Shown: positions 1 through 5,092, counted from the stretch's first letter. The stretch is DNA of 5,733 bases from Nanobdellota archaeon (GCA_030691925.1 JAUYDG010000016.1:1-5733), one strand, 5' to 3'. Made by a program: numbers and translations. The notes: generated from the letters alone by a model not told the origin.

Positions 1-1
1 G

Positions 2-322
2 GAGATCATAGTGAAGGGTGATGCGAAGAATTACACCGGATTCCGGATGTATGAAGGTAAAATAACAATTGAGGGATGCGCAAACGACTACACAGGATGC
101 GGCATGAAAAGCGGAGAGATGATAGTGCTAGGAGACTCGAATTACTACACAGGATACAGGATGAGGAGAGGAAAGCTAACAGTATATGGCAGTACAAACA
201 AGAGTACAGGTGAATGGATGGAAGGAGGAAAATTGATTGTTAAAGGAAAGATAAGAGGTTTAGGCCGGCACATCATAAAAGGAATAATAATGCAAGGCAA
301 TAAGACAGTTGTGAAGCGCTGA
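2..322 (+). CDS. GXGXG-type beta-helix repeat protein, 3' part only
   Basis: The reading frame is open to the left edge, so the gene starts upstream. The GTG at 11 lies inside a repeat and is probably internal. The visible 106 residues hold four complete 19-residue repeats (starting at 2, 59, 116 and 173) and a degenerate fifth from 230. The pattern is [KE]-[ILM]-x-[IV]-x-G-x4-[YS]-T-G-x2-M-x2-G. This is the right-handed beta-helix repeat of the C-terminal domain of glutamate synthase large subunit (GltB) and of formylmethanofuran dehydrogenase subunit C (FwdC). In those families the domain is structural and carries no catalytic residues. The last 25 or so residues are basic (ending VVKR) and lose the pattern, consistent with a capping tail. 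The window cannot show whether this is a stand-alone repeat protein or the end of a larger enzyme. The fold call is fairly secure; the function is unknown. Confidence 0.7.
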   Translation, partial: EIIVKGDAKNYTGFRMYEGKITIEGCANDYTGCGMKSGEMIVLGDSNYYTGYRMRRGKLTVYGSTNKSTGEWMEGGKLIVKGKIRGLGRHIIKGIIMQGNKTVVKR

Positions 323-352
323 TCATGCCTGTTTCTAAAAAAAAGACTTTTC

Positions 353-368
353 CGAAACCTTTAAATAT
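353..368 (+). promoter_or_regulatory. Archaeal BRE/TATA promoter of the phosphoesterase gene
   Basis: CGAAA (353-357) resembles a TFB-recognition element and is followed by the A/T box TTTAAATAT (360-368). Transcription starting about 25 bases downstream of the box centre would begin near 388-392, leaving a leader of about 20 bases before the ATG at 412. This placement argues against the in-frame ATG at 325, which lies upstream of the box. It also suggests that the phosphoesterase is not simply read through from the repeat-protein gene. Confidence 0.6.
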
Positions 369-396
369 ATGTTGTTACTCTAAAGTAGTTAACGAT

Positions 397-403
397 AGGG
401 GGT
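397..403 (+). promoter_or_regulatory. Purine-rich ribosome-binding site deciding the start at 412
   Basis: AGGGGGT sits about 9 bases before the ATG at 412. It can pair partly with the archaeal 16S rRNA tail. No comparable G-rich stretch precedes the alternative ATG at 325. Together with the TATA box between the two ATGs, it favours the 387-residue product. Confidence 0.5.
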
Positions 404-411
404 ATAATAAA

Positions 412-1575
412 ATGGAAAAAATAAGAATATTCCACAGCGCAGATCCGCACGGAGATATGGAAGCAATAAAGACATATTCTGAGCATATAAAAAAAGAGAA
501 GCCGGACATGGCGTTCATAGCAGGAGACCTAATAGACGGAGTGTTCACAGAAAGCCAGCTGGAAGCCTACGCGAAAGACATGCTACAATACAAAAATGAA
601 AAAGAAAAACTCATAACAGTAGTAATAAAAGAAGCCAAAATCAAGGGCGAAGAAGAAATTAACAAAATATTCCCATTGGCACTACTCCCCGCAATCGCAG
701 AAGAAGAACTAGAAGATGAATCAATAATAGAACAACCGAACAAACCAAAAGGGAATTTCTTGTCAACAAAGAAGTTATATGAAATATCAAATGACCCTCA
801 ACCGCCAATAGAGATAAGGAGCGCCATAACCCGGTATTTAAACGCAAGAGAAGCATATGGCAAGCACACACAAACAGGAAAAGAAAGCATGGAATCACAG
901 TACAGGGACATAGACAGCATATTAGAAGACACCAACTGCCTGGTAATACCTGGAAACCACGACGGCAAATGCCTCGAAGGCATACTCCTCGAAAAATACA
1001 TACACAAGCAAGGCAGAACGATCAAAGGCATAAAAATAGCAGGATACGGAAGCTCCAACGCAAGACCAGCGCACATACCAGGAGAGCTTCTAGAAGACTT
1101 CCCATTCTGCAAGATAGGCAACAGAACAACAAAAGAAGTAGTCTACCAAGGCTCAGAAGCAGGATGGTTCCTCATAGAAAAAGAGCCTGACATAGCAGTC
1201 GTGCACACGCCACCGATGGCAGACGAAGGCATAGGAGTCTATTTCGCCAACGAAAAACCTTACCTCTTACTGGCAGGCCATATACATCAGCTGATAGGAG
1301 TACAGAAAATAGGCCAAAACTCCCACCTAGTGATGCCAGGCAAGCTAGGATACCACAAAGGAACAGAAGGCTTCGAAGAACTGAAAACCTTCGCAGAAAT
1401 ACACATGGAGAAGGAAGGAACTGAAAACATAGCACTGCAGCCTGAAAAGATACTCTACCACCAGATAAAAGACGGGAAAATAAAACCGTTCATGGAATAC
1501 ACGCTAAAAGACGGAGTGCCTGCAGAGAAGAAATACCTATCCGAAGACTGCGTGCTATTAAGAGGATGGATGTAA
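412..1575 (+). CDS. Calcineurin-like metallophosphoesterase with long insert
   Basis: The 387-residue product has the full metallophosphoesterase motif set: D11-P-H13, G38-D39-L-I-D42, G181-N182-H183-D184, H265 (VVHTPP) and G289-H290-I-H292. In this family these side chains bind two metal ions and support hydrolysis of phosphomono- or phosphodiesters. No signal peptide is visible, so the protein is probably cytoplasmic. About 140 residues separate the GD and GNHD motifs, far more than in compact family members. The segment around 55-170 is charged and helical-looking and may be a lid or partner-binding domain. The last 60 residues or so follow the GHxH motif and form a mixed charged tail ending LLRGWM. 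The start at 412 was chosen over an in-frame ATG at 325 because a promoter box and a G-rich RBS lie between them and the family's first beta strand (IRIFHSAD) begins just after 412. The substrate cannot be read from the sequence; Mre11-like nuclease and Icc-like phosphodiesterase are both possible. The next gene follows after 27 bases and may be co-transcribed. Confidence 0.85.
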   Translation: MEKIRIFHSADPHGDMEAIKTYSEHIKKEKPDMAFIAGDLIDGVFTESQLEAYAKDMLQYKNEKEKLITVVIKEAKIKGEEEINKIFPLALLPAIAEEELEDESIIEQPNKPKGNFLSTKKLYEISNDPQPPIEIRSAITRYLNAREAYGKHTQTGKESMESQYRDIDSILEDTNCLVIPGNHDGKCLEGILLEKYIHKQGRTIKGIKIAGYGSSNARPAHIPGELLEDFPFCKIGNRTTKEVVYQGSEAGWFLIEKEPDIAVVHTPPMADEGIGVYFANEKPYLLLAGHIHQLIGVQKIGQNSHLVMPGKLGYHKGTEGFEELKTFAEIHMEKEGTENIALQPEKILYHQIKDGKIKPFMEYTLKDGVPAEKKYLSEDCVLLRGWM

Positions 1576-1602
1576 GGCATCTTAAAAAGCGGGCATAAGG
1601 CT

Positions 1603-2292
1603 ATGAAAGGCATAAAAAGAGCTGCAGAAAAACTGAAGTATCACATAATTGACAGTACAGCATGCCTTGCTGAAGCCAGCCCGGTATTCAGTGCTTTTGA
1701 AGTCGGTGTCGCTGGACTGTCCGATGCAACATCCATTAACGCCAGATTACTGGCTGCTGGAATGTTCTACGCTGGTTTTGGCTACCTTTTTACAAAAGGA
1801 AGGGACTTATCAAGAAAAATTTTCGGGATAACCGACAAAACAAAGGAGAAGATCCAACATGCCCACGATGCGGCCTATGCAGGCATACTAACCCTTGTCA
1901 CCTCACCGCCAATATACGCTGTTTCACAAGCCATTGCCGGAGAAGACATAGACCTAACCAAGATAGCAATCGGAACCGCAACAGCAACACTGCTAGGGGC
2001 GGCAAATGGGGGTCCGGTGGGATACGCTGTAGATGTTTTCAGGGACTTGAGCGGCATAAAAGAATGCAACAGGACATCATACCCCAGTTTCCTCAAAAAA
2101 CAAAGCTCAAAAGTGAAGAAAGGAATCCTGGCAGGCATGATAGCAGCATCGATAGGCCTGATGGGGCTGGTATACTCATTGACACCAGACGAGAAACATA
2201 AGGCATCCTATCACGAAAAACAGACAGTAGAGCAAAGGGTAGACGCTTCAAATTATAAGGCGCCTGACAAAACATTAGAATACCTCGTGTGA
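1603..2292 (+). CDS. AlaE-like membrane protein with C-terminal extension
   Basis: The 229-residue membrane protein has about four hydrophobic segments in its first 145 residues (roughly 19-39, 47-63, 89-111, 119-140) and a fifth near 175-193. By recall, the first 150 residues line up with bacterial L-alanine exporter AlaE. Shared landmarks are D17 in the first segment, GLSxxxSxxxRL (38-49), an aromatic/glycine run leading to RD (67-68), SPPIYAV (101-107), and LLGAANG...GY..D..R (130-147). AlaE proteins have about 150 residues and four membrane segments. The extra 75 residues here add a fifth segment and a charged tail (195-229). The role could be export of alanine or another small molecule, but the substrate in archaea is not established by this resemblance. 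The start is the first ATG after the preceding stop, with a short AAGG about 4 bases upstream. Spacing of 27 bases from the phosphoesterase suggests shared transcription. Confidence 0.65.
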   Translation: MKGIKRAAEKLKYHIIDSTACLAEASPVFSAFEVGVAGLSDATSINARLLAAGMFYAGFGYLFTKGRDLSRKIFGITDKTKEKIQHAHDAAYAGILTLVTSPPIYAVSQAIAGEDIDLTKIAIGTATATLLGAANGGPVGYAVDVFRDLSGIKECNRTSYPSFLKKQSSKVKKGILAGMIAASIGLMGLVYSLTPDEKHKASYHEKQTVEQRVDASNYKAPDKTLEYLV

Positions 2293-2300
2293 ACCTTCCC

Positions 2301-2326
2301 ACCGCGAACGCAAAAATTTCTGCGGT
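2301..2326. terminator. Weak hairpin between convergent genes
   Basis: ACCGC (2301-2305) and GCGGT (2322-2326) form a five-base-pair stem around an A/T-rich loop containing AAAAATTT. It lies between the ends of the AlaE-like gene and the deaminase gene, where a bidirectional terminator would be expected. The stem is short and there is no long T run, so this is a tentative call. Confidence 0.3.
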
Positions 2327-2727
2327 TACTTGAACCAGTCATGGTAAGGAAGCAACTCTTTTAACTTAACGACCTTGTCTTTGCCTAAGATTATGTCTGT
2401 TTCAAGATTTTCCTTATGGATCTGGCGTATGAATTCACGGCACCTACCGCAAGGAGGCAGAACATGCGTAATGCCCTTGTCATCTTTCCAGACACCAACG
2501 AGCTTCCTAATCTTAAATTCCCCAGCAGTGACCATGGCTGCGATTGCGCTATGCTCTGCGCAAAAGCCCATACCGGAACAGGTGTCGATACAAACTCCAC
2601 GAAAAATATTACCCTTGTCTGTAACTAACGCGCAACCGACATCGCCAACGAGATAGTCCCCAATTTTTGTCGGTTTGACCACTGATTCAGCTTCTTTGAT
2701 CAGCCTTTCGTTTGTTATTTGTGCCAT
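2326..2727 (-). CDS. Cytidine deaminase-family enzyme (CDA / blasticidin-S deaminase-like)
   Basis: The 133-residue product has the zinc-deaminase signature C56-A-E58 (GFCAEHSAIAAM) and P-C93-G-R-C96. In this family C56, C93 and C96 bind zinc and E58 shuttles the proton during hydrolytic deamination of cytidine-like substrates. The length and C-terminal KLKELLP fit homotetrameric cytidine deaminases. The CSGMGFCAEH region, LPPCGRCRE and the C-terminal aromatic end also resemble blasticidin-S deaminase, so a salvage role on (deoxy)cytidine is likely but not proven. The start is the ATG at 2727. An open frame continues upstream to 2931, but that extension overlaps the lipoprotein gene and gives a low-complexity Arg/Ala sequence unlike any deaminase N-terminus. 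The gene begins 16 bases after the lipoprotein stop with no clear Shine-Dalgarno or promoter, so it is probably translated from the same transcript. Confidence 0.85.
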   Translation of the reverse strand: MAQITNERLIKEAESVVKPTKIGDYLVGDVGCALVTDKGNIFRGVCIDTCSGMGFCAEHSAIAAMVTAGEFKIRKLVGVWKDDKGITHVLPPCGRCREFIRQIHKENLETDIILGKDKVVKLKELLPYHDWFK

Positions 2728-2743
2728 ATTCTTGATAGCGCAG

Positions 2744-3946
2744 TCAGCCCCTCGGTATTGAGCAGACAGAATTTTTGCACAACAATCCAGAGCCGCAATC
2801 GTCCGCTGTGCTGCAGGGCGCACCTGGCCCACCTGTTCCTTGCGCAGGCTGCGTTCCCTGGCCGCTACCTTGTTCACGCTTGATACAGTAGCCTCCGCTG
2901 CACGCAAGCCCGCTTCTGCAGTCCGCATCATTCACGCAGTCGCGGTTCAGCCCTGTCCCTTTTGTCCATTCATCGCACCCCATGCACGGCTTGCAGCTAT
3001 GGTATAGCCATATGGTACCGACATTTCCTGCAAGTTCAGATTCCTCGCTATACACCTTTCCCTGCCCGATGGCAATGTAGCCTTCGCCTATCTGGACATC
3101 CCAGTAATCATTTGTTTTTTCTGAATCTTTCCATTGCGCCTCATAGAACTTGTTGCCCCTGCTGACAAGCTCTTTCTGGTCAAGATTGATGAATGATTTC
3201 TTGAATATGGTGTAAAAGTATTCCCTGGCTTCAGATTCGCTCATCGAGATTGAACTAATTGAGTTGATCATCTCATCCTGGGAGCCTTTTTTGGTGGTGT
3301 AGAAGATTGCAAGCTGGTATTTGGAAAAGTCCATGGTCTCAGGAGTCTCCTGCCCTAAAGCCGCCCCTTTTCCCTTAGGCACCTCATCCCAGAAACCAAA
3401 CGAGTAATGATATTTCCCTTCTATTATTAGAGGCTCGCCCTCTCCAGACCATTTTACGCCGGAAGCCATTAATTCGTCGATTGCCGGCCCGAACGCAGTC
3501 GATACATCATAGTAATATCCCGGGTAAGGGTTGCCTGAAGGGAGTATCTTTGTCATCCAGTTCAAGTCACGGATTTTTTCAGGCGGGTTAACAAGGGCGT
3601 CATCTATCACAGCCTTCATTTTCGCTATTATTGTTGGATTGCTGCATTGCGTAAGCGCTTCTGCAGGAATTGCTGGCCTCTCCGGCTTTATCTCCAGGCA
3701 GACATCAGGGTATTCGCTGCAGAATTTGCCGCAAATATCATGGTTTGCTTCGCAGAAGCTATTGCACTCTTCTGCAGTCTTGCATCCCAGCTGTTTGTAC
3801 GTGATATCCAGGGACGCTGCTGAAGGCGCTGGTTCAACCGGTTTTTCACCAACACCCAAATCACTTTCCCCTTTCTGCTGACAACCTGCTAAGAACAGAA
3901 TAATCGACATAAGCAACATCAAAACAAGTGCCTTTGTTTTTACCAT
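2744..3946 (-). CDS. Secreted Cys-rich lipoprotein with tandem C-terminal knots
   Basis: The 400-residue product starts with a short basic end and a hydrophobic run ending in the lipobox L-A-G-C22, so it is probably exported and lipid-anchored at C22. After a Pro/Ser/Glu linker comes a Cys module with spacing C61-x3-C65-x6-C72-x3-C76-x6-C83, made of two related units (CNSFC and CGKFC), plus C55. A middle domain (about 100-315) is aromatic-rich, has few cysteines and is not recognised. Next is CKPCMGC (318-324). Two C-terminal modules have identical spacing, C-x5-C-x5-C-x4-C (337-354 and 378-395), separated by a Gly/Gln linker; their pattern, Cys, acidic-Cys, GLxC, C, resembles extracellular Dickkopf-like disulfide knots. 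The job is unknown; surface binding or adhesion is an inference. The start is supported by GGGAGAGA 7 bases upstream. The lipoprotein call is firm; the module names are descriptive. Confidence 0.8.
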   Translation of the reverse strand: MVKTKALVLMLLMSIILFLAGCQQKGESDLGVGEKPVEPAPSAASLDITYKQLGCKTAEECNSFCEANHDICGKFCSEYPDVCLEIKPERPAIPAEALTQCSNPTIIAKMKAVIDDALVNPPEKIRDLNWMTKILPSGNPYPGYYYDVSTAFGPAIDELMASGVKWSGEGEPLIIEGKYHYSFGFWDEVPKGKGAALGQETPETMDFSKYQLAIFYTTKKGSQDEMINSISSISMSESEAREYFYTIFKKSFINLDQKELVSRGNKFYEAQWKDSEKTNDYWDVQIGEGYIAIGQGKVYSEESELAGNVGTIWLYHSCKPCMGCDEWTKGTGLNRDCVNDADCRSGLACSGGYCIKREQGSGQGTQPAQGTGGPGAPCSTADDCGSGLLCKNSVCSIPRG

Positions 3947-3953
3947 TACTGAA

Positions 3954-3961
3954 TCTCTCCC
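3954..3961 (-). promoter_or_regulatory. Ribosome-binding site of the lipoprotein gene
   Basis: On the minus strand GGGAGAGA lies 7 bases before the ATG at 3946. It fixes the start that also gives a complete signal peptide with a lipobox. Confidence 0.55.
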
Positions 3962-4000
3962 TTTTAAAATATTGAATCCACATTTTATTGTGCTCTGCCT

Positions 4001-4010
4001 ATTTATTAAT
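4001..4010 (-). promoter_or_regulatory. Possible TATA box of the lipoprotein-deaminase unit
   Basis: Read on the minus strand this is ATTAATAAAT. Initiation about 25 bases downstream would fall near 3978-3980 and leave a leader of about 30 bases before the ATG at 3946. No convincing BRE is visible and the region is generally A/T-rich, so the box is tentative. The rest of 3947-4068 shows nothing recognisable. Confidence 0.35.
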
Positions 4011-4068
4011 CTTATTGTATGTTTTGTTTAATTTCTTGGCAAAGAACATCATCAATCCGAAGAATAGG

Positions 4069-4090
4069 ATGGGGCTGCGAGGATTTGAAC
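4069..4090 (-). repeat. attR-like copy of the tRNA-Pro 3' end
   Basis: These 22 bases match 4640-4661 without mismatch and diverge at once on both sides. On the minus strand they cover base 53 of the tRNA, the T loop, the 3' strand of the T stem, the 3' acceptor strand, the discriminator and one further base. The rest of the tRNA is absent here, so this is not a second tRNA gene. Confidence 0.8.
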
Positions 4091-4101
4091 TTCTAATCTT
4101 A

Positions 4102-4617
4102 TCAGTTTGCCGTCGGTGGAGGCTGGTCTGTAGTGTTTTGTGAAAGTGTTAACTCCTTCTCTAGTGCCAAGTCTGGATTGTAGTCGGACGATTTCAAATA
4201 CTCGTGCAGGCCAATAATGATAGCAGACCCAAGCATAACTTCTTTTTCTTCATATGGTTTTTCAGAATCGAGCTTTAAGATAATTTGCGGTGTCAGTTCT
4301 TCACTTAATTTTTTGATTTCCTGTTCGTCAAGCTCTCTGTTCTCGTCGCCATATTTTTTGGCGATATATTCTGTGGTTAATTCTGTTATATACCCCAGCG
4401 TCGCAGTAAGGCGCGCAAACTCAGCAAGCGATTTTAATGTGCCTTTATCTTTATTTTTTGTTAAGCAATCTTCAAATTTTTTGTATTCCTCATTTCCGAT
4501 ATTTTTCTTTGCTTCATTCTCTATTTTGCTTGATATCGATTGCCAAGTTTCTTCACTGCATTTCTTTGCATCTTTGTCGCTAAGCAATTCATTTAAGATT
4601 TCGTATAGACTTGCCAT
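4102..4617 (-). CDS. Unrecognised 171-residue helical acidic protein (cassette cargo)
   Basis: I do not recognise a family. The protein is rich in Lys, Glu, Asn and Leu and looks almost entirely alpha-helical, with hydrophobic stretches around 66-80 (LAEFARLTATLGYIT) and 124-137 (VMLGSAIIIGLHEYL). These are short enough to be buried helices rather than membrane spans. It has two cysteines, no signal peptide, and a polar tail ending in TDQPPPTAN. The start is the ATG at 4617, preceded by GGGGAGGAG with a 6-base spacer, the strongest Shine-Dalgarno in the window. The frame stays open back into the tRNA gene, but that part would translate tRNA sequence and is not used. The gene lies directly behind the tRNA and in front of the tRNA-end copy, and is clearly poorer in G+C than its neighbours, so recent acquisition is likely. 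A role as element cargo (regulator, antitoxin, immunity) is only a guess. Confidence 0.7.
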   Translation of the reverse strand: MASLYEILNELLSDKDAKKCSEETWQSISSKIENEAKKNIGNEEYKKFEDCLTKNKDKGTLKSLAEFARLTATLGYITELTTEYIAKKYGDENRELDEQEIKKLSEELTPQIILKLDSEKPYEEKEVMLGSAIIIGLHEYLKSSDYNPDLALEKELTLSQNTTDQPPPTAN

Positions 4618-4623
4618 TTTATA

Positions 4624-4632
4624 CTCCTCCCC
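4624..4632 (-). promoter_or_regulatory. Strong Shine-Dalgarno of the cassette gene
   Basis: GGGGAGGAG is followed by a TATAAA spacer and then ATG. The whole leader between the tRNA 3' end (4641) and the ATG (4617) is 23 bases. That leaves no room for a promoter in between: the TATAAA touching the ATG is too close to drive this gene with a complete start. Confidence 0.75.
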
Positions 4633-4639
4633 GATTTTT

Positions 4640-4661
4640 ATGGGGCTGCGAGGATTTGAAC
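4640..4661 (-). repeat. attL-like repeat inside the intact tRNA-Pro gene
   Basis: This is the partner of 4069-4090, identical over 22 bases, spanning the T loop to one base past the discriminator. That part of a tRNA gene is a well-known attachment site for archaeal and bacterial tyrosine integrases. Confidence 0.75.
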
Positions 4662-4714
4662 CCCGATCGCAGCGTCCCGAACGCTGAATCTTAGCCAAGT
4701 TGGACCACAGCCCC
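4641..4714 (-). tRNA. tRNA-Pro (anticodon CGG)
   Basis: The minus strand folds as a full cloverleaf. The acceptor stem is GGGGCUG/CAGCCCC with discriminator A at 4641. The D arm has GUCC against AGAU with a 13-22 mismatch, and a loop with GG. The anticodon stem is CAGCG/CGCUG around the loop UUCGGGA, which gives anticodon CGG for proline codon CCG. The variable loop is four bases, and the T stem CGGGG/CCUCG closes the loop UUCAAAU. CCA is not encoded, as in many archaea. No intron is visible. The 3' end is duplicated at 4069-4090, and an unrelated gene starts 24 bases downstream. Confidence 0.93.
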
Positions 4715-4936
4715 GTGTCACTAGTTAGGATAAAATTTTCAGTTATAAGCTTTTTGGATGCATGGAAGATTTCTGGACCAAAGCTGATAAAAGACTACAG
4801 AAGGTACGAAGTCCTAAAGAAAGTCATGAAAGACAACACGAAATACATCATACCGGAAGGGACGGACTTGATAACCGTCTTAGGCGACGAGAAAGACAAA
4901 ATAATACCAGTGCCGAAGGGTGAGAAAAAGCAATAA
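4715..4936 (+). pseudogene. Start-less 3' gene remnant, possibly SPFH/band-7-like
   Basis: The frame encodes a plausible protein from about 4754 (LDAWKISGPK...) to the stop at 4936. The only starts ahead of it are a TTG inside the antisense tRNA (4700), a GTG at 4715 and a TTG at 4754, with no Shine-Dalgarno. The tRNA promoter occupies its 5' end. The segment with R..EVLKKV..DN.KYIIPEG (about 4798-4863) resembles the C-terminal end of SPFH/band-7 (stomatin, prohibitin-like) proteins, where a helix with RxxExL is followed by a strand with I-I-P. I read it as the tail of a gene whose front was lost when the tRNA region was rearranged. A genuine short protein from GTG 4715 (73 residues) cannot be excluded. 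The family call is from memory and weak; the lack of a normal start is directly visible. Confidence 0.45.
4743..4748 (-). promoter_or_regulatory. Possible TATA box of the tRNA-Pro gene
   Basis: On the minus strand TTATAA (in GCTTATAACT) is centred about 31 bases before the tRNA 5' end, a suitable distance for a short-leader tRNA transcript. It lies inside the opposite-strand gene remnant, which supports that frame being non-functional at its 5' end. Confidence 0.45.
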
Positions 4937-4940
4937 AAAC

Positions 4941-4961
4941 TTTTTTCTTTTTTTATTTTTT
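4941..4961 (+). terminator. T-run terminator after the gene remnant
   Basis: Directly after the stop at 4936 come three T runs broken by single C or A bases, with no stem ahead of them. This is the common form of archaeal intrinsic termination. It suggests that the remnant still has the original 3' end of its gene. Confidence 0.6.
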
Positions 4962-5058
4962 AACTTAAGTTCTTGAGGTTACGTTATTTCTTAACGTGAT
5001 GTTTAATTGTTCCCGAAGTGGCTCGTACGTGCTGTCATGAAGGAAGTGAATGCTTAAC

Positions 5059-5092
5059 CGGAAGAAATAATCCGGAAAATCTTCCGTTTTTT
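5059..5092 (+). terminator. Hairpin plus T6, with alternative pairings
   Basis: CGGAAGA (5059-5065) pairs perfectly with TCTTCCG (5080-5086), followed by six T. Alternative stems compete for the same bases: CCGGA (5058-5062) with TCCGG (5071-5075), and CGGAA (5073-5077) with TTCCG (5082-5086). The simple reading is a terminator that insulates the downstream gene from read-through. Confidence 0.5.

Larger units (their letters stand above)
4069..4661 (-). mobile_element. Putative 0.57-kb tRNA-integrated single-gene cassette
   Basis: A complete tRNA-Pro gene ends at 4641. An exact 22-bp copy of its 3' end stands at 4069-4090 in the same orientation, offset by 571 bases. Integration by tyrosine recombinases into tRNA genes leaves exactly this pattern: intact tRNA on one side and a 3'-end copy on the other. 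The interval holds one gene (4102-4617), no integrase and no replication gene. It is also A/T-rich: three 60-base samples (4261-4320, 4441-4500, 4561-4620) have 19, 16 and 19 G+C, against 34 and 39 in samples of the lipoprotein gene (3661-3720, 2821-2880). It could be a decayed island that lost its core, or a non-autonomous cassette moved by an integrase encoded elsewhere. The repeats are directly visible; mobility is inferred. Confidence 0.5.

Noticed and set aside
325..411. Upstream ATG and 29-residue extension of the phosphoesterase
   Set aside because: A TATA box and a ribosome-binding site lie inside this stretch, and the family's first strand begins right after the ATG at 412.
798..1121. 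Minus-strand frames inside the phosphoesterase gene
   Set aside because: They arise from the A-rich codon bias of the real gene, whose catalytic motifs are spread over the whole plus-strand frame.
2728..2931. 68-codon N-terminal extension of the deaminase frame
   Set aside because: It overlaps the lipoprotein gene in another frame, gives an Arg/Ala-rich sequence without deaminase similarity, and the ATG at 2727 yields the normal family length.
3531..3881. Plus-strand 116-codon frame opposite the lipoprotein gene
   Set aside because: It is a shadow frame; the minus strand has a signal peptide, RBS and ordered Cys modules over the same bases.
4069..4090. Second tRNA gene at the fragment
   Set aside because: Only the 3' 22 bases of the tRNA are present; there is no anticodon arm, D arm or 5' acceptor strand nearby.
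4217..4687. Plus-strand 156-codon frame opposite the cassette gene
   Set aside because: It is a Ser/Phe-rich mirror of the minus-strand gene, runs into the tRNA, and has no RBS.
4618..4698. 27-codon extension of the cassette gene into the tRNA
   Set aside because: It would translate tRNA sequence, whereas the ATG at 4617 has the best Shine-Dalgarno in the window.
5037..5057. Six-codon frame MKEVNA before the hairpin as a leader peptide
   Set aside because: It is too short to distinguish from chance, lacks a ribosome-binding site, and has no run of regulatory codons.
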